Shown: positions 55,721 to 64,000 of the stretch, one piece after another
How positions within the stretch are numbered: position 1 is the first letter of the stretch
How the letters are laid out: every line of letters starts with the position of its first letter
NCBI GenBank assembly: GCA_009760855.2
Contig: WPIO01000006.1
Location: 1,350,001-1,414,000 of the forward strand
From: Cristatella mucedo
Lineage: Eukaryota; Bryozoa; Phylactolaemata; Cristatellidae
Length of the DNA: 64,000 nucleotides
Reading direction: 5' to 3'
Translations under genes and position numbers: made by a program
The notes under the pieces: generated by a model
What the model saw: the letters and a program-made list of their open reading frames with translations, nothing else
Database searches by the model: none
What the model was told of the DNA's origin: nothing

Positions 55721-56700
55721 AGTGGCTCTCAGTTATAATTCAGCAGCCAAGCTCACAGCTCGTACTCGAGGTTCGGCTATCAAACAATTAATTGTGTATA
55801 ACCGACGTGCATTGTACTATCCCCCTCCTTTGAAATACATGTCCGTCGTCCAACAGTTAGTTGCTCATAGACTCGTGGTGCCTGCGATAGCATTAATTGA
55901 CCTTTCGGCATCCATATGTGTTCTTGGTAGCTAGAGAAAGCCAGAAGTCTGCGCCGTTCTGGAATGAAACCATCTGCACGGTTCTGGTCTTTCTGTCATG
56001 CCATCGTTTGCTGTCTGCCGACAGCCGTCAACAGAGTCGTGGATACTCTTTAGCCTGTCATCTACATCTCAATATCAGCTGCAGCCGAGCACCGCCGTCA
56101 AGATCATCTTAATCATCACGTACCGCTTCTCAAGGTCACATTTTTGATTCACCAAAAGCTGACTTGATGCAATGACCCGCAGAGAAAAAAGTTTCGAACA
56201 ATGAAAACAGACTGATAGCCCTGCTGACGAAACAGAGGAACTCGAAACGGGTCTGGTTCTGCCTGTGCTAACACATTGATCATCATCCAAGCTCAATAGA
56301 TCCCAAAGGACGAATGCCGACCCTAGCAATCGAGCAACACACGAACGCATATAACTAGCAGAAATACTGACTTATATAAAAGCTGAAGGAAACAAACAAT
56401 TGATTTCCATCATTCGAATTACCAAGTTGACAGTCCATCTGATCCATGGGCGTCGGGCCTAAAACTAGATTGCCTTGGCCAAGGACTTTTGCAGTTTCAT
56501 TACGATCGTATTCTCGGCTAAATGACTAAATGAAAATTCCTACAAACCTATGCTAAACTAACGTAGAATTCATATCTTGACGAATAGCGCCTGTCAAAAA
56601 TCAGATAGAGATGGCTCTAAGGCACCGCTATTCATCTGCTCAGGAGGTTCGATAGTCTGGGTCATTTCTCTGCCAAAACGAGATACGCACTAAACGATTA
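55721..56700. other. Unrecognised spacer
   Basis: Several short frames on both strands, none with a known motif. It may be the 5' part of the degraded unit that follows. Confidence 0.45.
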
Positions 56701-57710
56701 AAAAAATATCTGTAATTTCACACACGGCTGCAGTCTCGGTGGAATGAAGGACCAAAGAGAATCATGACAAGCGACAACATTGATTTTCTGGGAGACCAAA
56801 GTGCGGTGCCAAACCGGCACAAATTAGCCTTTACATACCCCGATAGTGGGGAGTACCGTGGCATGTTTTTTAACCCGTAAAAACACGTAGCTAGCTTCAA
56901 CCATATAGAGATTGTGCACGCACCAATAAACAAAATGTTCTATAATATAAACAAAACCTGAAAAACCACTAGGAGGGTGCAAATCAATAATTGATCTCCC
57001 TCAGGTAAAAAAAAAGGATCCTGAGATATTTAAGTAGTTGAGTATATACGCAGGAGCCCCTCTAAACCGGGCTTTAATCGAAACTTAGTCATCCAAGAAT
57101 GAACAAAGTAAGGATTCCGTAACCCTTATGATGACAAAGATACGCGAGTCGCTGAATGCGGGCTCAATCTCAACTGTAACATTCAAGGACGGGCAAAGGA
57201 AAAAACTCGTGAGTAGTAATCGAACGGGCCAAGAGCGCTGAGCCAAGAAAACAGTTCGATAACCCAAAAAGATTAGCTTTTCGAATAAGATCGCTTTTCA
57301 GCTATACTAAATCAGAAAGCTAGCCAATCAGTTTCCCGGACTCATACTTAAACGAAGCTATTGACAACTGCAGATCATCGCCTTGGCTAGATAATACACA
57401 GTCAGGTCAGAACGCAGCAACTCAAAGCTTAGTGCAAGAGATTATCATTAGGATTTTGTATTTATCGCAGGTTAATCCGATATCAAGCAGACAAGCCGGA
57501 CCAGCAGGCAATCCGGTACCAATGGTTTGCGGTACCCTAAGAAAATTTACAGCAGCAAGCTGTAACCAAGACCTCCTATCGTCGAATATCCAAAGACTTT
57601 TTAAAGTCGGAATAGAGTTAAGAATAATCCAAGGGACTGATACGTACGCCGATGAATGCAGCCCTCCAAAATGCGAGAGCAGTGAAATGACGGAGAGCTA
57701 AATCAGCCCG
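56700..57710 (+). pseudogene. Possible remnant of immunoglobulin-like domains
   Basis: Two stretches read like degraded Ig (I-set) domains. Near 56735-56920 the + strand gives a WNEGPKRIM start and HKLAFTYPDSGEYRGMFFN, where the family expects a Cys in place of the Gly. At about 57470-57690 it gives AGNPVPMVCGTL, then SCNQDLLSSNIQRLFKV, GIELRII and TDTYADEC, where the family expects a Trp in place of the first Cys of SCNQD. Stops and frame changes separate them, so no intact protein is possible. The call rests on pattern only. Confidence 0.35.
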
Positions 57711-58369
57711 AATGCGACGACCACTATTTATTCTTCACGGTTGCCGATTTCGAATAGCTTGGAACCGATTATGCAATAATCAATGATCGATGTAGTAAGA
57801 AAGCCATAGCCACGAGATCGGCAGTCAGTTTTGTTTCCGGAGTTGGCCTAGGCATTTGAGCAGACTTGAGCACTAGGCCACGTAGCCTTCAGTGTAAGTC
57901 ATGGCCACAGTGGAGCGCATGTACCTCCCACAGCTTGTCACTTGTCTACACTAAAGGGATGGACTTTCTTATTCTAAGGTGTGAGTGTTCTTAGTCTCTG
58001 CCTTGTGCTTTCTACTGTCTGCGCCCCCGTTTGCATTAGTGCAACATCTACAAGTCGCTAGCCACGACATAAGGTTCAGGCGTCGCCAGTATTCCTCTCA
58101 CGTCGGCCGAGAGTAGCGCGGTCACGAGCGTTTGTAGCCTAGTTTTTCCAGGACGCGGAAGTCGCACGCCAAGCTTGTAACAGCAACGCGTGTGCGGACG
58201 AGCACGCCTGCCCAATCTCAGGTTTTCGCCTCCGGGCCGCCGCAAAGAGCCGACCACACGCTGGCCGCAAGAGTCGCTGCCGAAGAGTCGCAGGCAGACG
58301 CAGCGCTCGAGCGCGCGTGCCGCAGCCGAGCAGCGCTTCGTTTCGGATACGCGCGCACGCGTCCAGATA
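57711..58369. other. Spacer with a shared repeat, then GC-rich DNA
   Basis: 57815-57860 (CAGTTTTGTTTCCGGAGTTG) recurs at about 54221-54240, and 58050-58170 resembles 54500-54640. From about 58180 the sequence becomes GC-rich and frames open on both strands by composition. Confidence 0.55.
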
Positions 58370-58400
58370 CTAGGCGGGCGTTCGGGTGTTGCCCGCCTAG
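58370..58400. repeat. Perfect 10-base GC-rich inverted repeat
   Basis: CTAGGCGGGC at 58370-58379 and GCCCGCCTAG at 58391-58400 pair perfectly, with an 11-base loop. Confidence 0.9.
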
Positions 58401-58644
58401 CATTGTCGCCAGCCCGGAATCGAGGTCACTCGCGACGGCGCCGAGCTTTCAGAGGCTTCAAGGACTTGCCGCGGTGGCTGGCAAATCGGGAAGGGGGGAC
58501 GACGAGGCGCTCCCCGAATAAGCTACTCCGAGCTCGCTAATAAATGCCCCATTGGCTACGCAGCGACTGCGACAGCAGCAGCAGCAGACAGCGACAGCGT
58601 TTCGTAGCGCAGCGTCGCTCACAGCCACACGATGCTATCTCGTA

Positions 58645-58905
58645 ATTTAATGTAATGTATCTCCGTCAGTAACTCAAAAAAGTCACATTGACCATGTGGG
58701 CGTTACGCAGGAGAGTTTAGTATAGCGCACTCACAGCCTAAGCGGCTTTCGGTACGCATTCGGTAGCCAACAGACTTCGTCTCACGCAACAAAGAGAAAG
58801 TGGGAAGCATAGCAGAGTCAGGAGAGCAGCTGAGGTAGTGAGTAGCATAGAAGTATCAGTTCAGGACCGCTGAAAAATATGTGCCATAGTCGGCAGTTGG
58901 AGAGT
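58645..58905 (-). mobile_element. LINE family B 3' end
   Basis: The reverse complement matches the copies at 30160-30575 and 39485-39895. It sits at the same relative place as the copy at 12355-12640, so it is probably part of the duplicon rather than a new insertion. Confidence 0.72.
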
Positions 58906-60028
58906 AGTTGTCGTTGTGCCGAGAGAAGAGCCGTAGCTGACTCCTCAACCGGAAGCCGAGTCAGCATTGCTCAATATGACGCTCTAGTTGCAGCGATTTG
59001 CTACTCGATCGTGGAGTTTCACGCCAGCAAATGCTCAGCCGACGTCGCTGCCGCCCGACGCTGCCAGGCTGGCCGAGAACATCGAAGGGCTGCTTTCGCT
59101 CAAGGCACTTCCGCTCGGCGGCCATTTTTCCTACCGCGACCGCCGCTATCGGCTCGTCGTCCAAATGCGGCGATCTCTACATTCCTCGCGTGTGAATTCC
59201 TGATCCGGGCGGCTTGTGCTTCTACTATTCATTCCTATGAGATTTTTAATTATGAATACAGGCACCACTTTGCATTTTTAATCGCGATATATGCACCGGT
59301 CTCATGTCTCCTCGAACGGGTGAACGAAAACATAGTGGCACATATGTTATTCCGTGAGGCCTGCCTGTGACCGTGCAGTGCACGCCTCGTCAAAGCAGCC
59401 CGCTCTAAATAAACCTCGGCTCCTTAAGCTAGGCGTCGTACTACCTCTCAATCCCGACAGCGGCGCGCTGACCTTCCCATAGGAGCCGTATGACGCGACT
59501 TACATTTTTGCGATAGAACACCGCGGAGAGTTTTTGTTATTGTCGTTCTCTCTCTTAGGAGACAGCCTCGCATTCATAGTTTGGTCATAGCCGAACAAGC
59601 AATAATGCAGCATTGGACCAGCAGCAATCAACCACCGGTAGTACAAATGGTCGGGTCGGTCCTTGCTGGCCCTTTCTGCTCTGTGGGCAGTGGCTCAACG
59701 GCTGCGAGCAGAATTTTTAAAGCTGTACAGTCGCTCGCTCGATTTTGAATGAAGCTTGCAATGCTGAGTGATTTGACGGCTGAATGTGTACTTGATTTAT
59801 TTTGGGCTTCGATGGAGAAGCAGCACTAGTCTTGCTGGGCACAGTGTGTGCAGCGTTGCACAGCTTGTCCCGCTTTCTGTCATGTGAGGTCGACGGCATT
59901 TACGTACCATGTGCGTTTGGTATAGTGGCGCAGAGAACGCTAGATCTGAGAACACACGGTAGCCACTTTACTTCCGCAACATGAGGGCTGCTGGTCGTAG
60001 CGTAATGACATCAGTGTTGATTTAAGAT
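58879..60028. other. Duplicon 2 upstream of gene C
   Basis: 59270-59450 aligns with 13440-13620, and 59718-59760 (CAGTCGCTCGCTCG...GAAGCTTGC) aligns with 13890-13925. The open frame 58879-59370 crosses the LINE B edge and is not called as a gene. The remainder is unrecognised. Confidence 0.5.
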
Positions 60029-60100
60029 GCGGCTCATGAGATACGGCCTGCAGTTGGGGGCAATCTTTAGCAATATAAGATAAAGCACTGCACTACTGAT
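60029..60100 (+). promoter_or_regulatory. Conserved block upstream of gene C
   Basis: It matches 15603-15680 upstream of gene B. A TATAAG lies at 60074-60079, about 107 bases before the predicted ATG. It is a candidate core promoter only. Confidence 0.25.
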
Positions 60101-60185
60101 AGAGGCCACCTTGTTAGTCGATCGCATATCAATTTAACGGACAGCAAGTGTCGATCCATAGCTATAGTTGTTCAGTCTATGATGA

Positions 60186-64000
<3,815 letters not shown>

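Noticed and set aside
58190-58540. Open frames of 109-116 codons on the + strand
   Set aside because: Two overlapping frames are open at once in GC-rich DNA, with Arg/Ala-rich translations and no motif.

Overview
The window is animal nuclear DNA, probably from an invertebrate. It has many small exons with GT-AG introns, long AT-rich introns, large microsatellites and worn LINE/SINE retrotransposon pieces. There is no operon structure and there are no ribosome binding sites. The species cannot be told from the sequence alone.

The main content is a head-to-tail array of three ABCG (White-type) half-transporter genes on the + strand. Gene A (840-11968) has its last 13 exons and its stop; its first exons lie upstream of the window. 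Gene B (15751-37213) appears complete: 15 predicted exons and about 637 residues, with Walker A, Q-loop, ISGG signature, Walker B, H-loop and a six-helix membrane domain. Gene C (60186 to beyond 64000) shows only its first three exons. None of these exons can be read from long ORFs alone; they were found by matching paralogous exons, splice sites and intron phase. A and B share all visible intron phases and most exon lengths. B and C are closer to each other, about 89% identical by eye in exon 2, with alignable introns and upstream DNA.

Layout: 0-12 kb is gene A, whose 3' half is unusually GC-rich and holds a 1.2 kb CTCTGT-type microsatellite. 12.3-17 kb is a duplicon leading into gene B, interrupted by a minus-strand LINE with reverse transcriptase motifs. 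17-37 kb is the rest of gene B, with introns full of retroelement pieces. 37-58 kb is gene-poor AT-rich spacer with LINE fragments, many inverted against each other near 41.4-44 kb, and a decayed stretch that resembles immunoglobulin-like domains at 56.7-57.7 kb. 58-62 kb is the second copy of the duplicon, leading into gene C.

ABCG proteins are half-transporters that must pair to work, as homodimers or heterodimers (for example White with Scarlet or Brown in flies). A cluster of diverging paralogues could therefore supply alternative partners for export of lipids, pigment precursors or foreign compounds. Substrate and partners cannot be read from this sequence.
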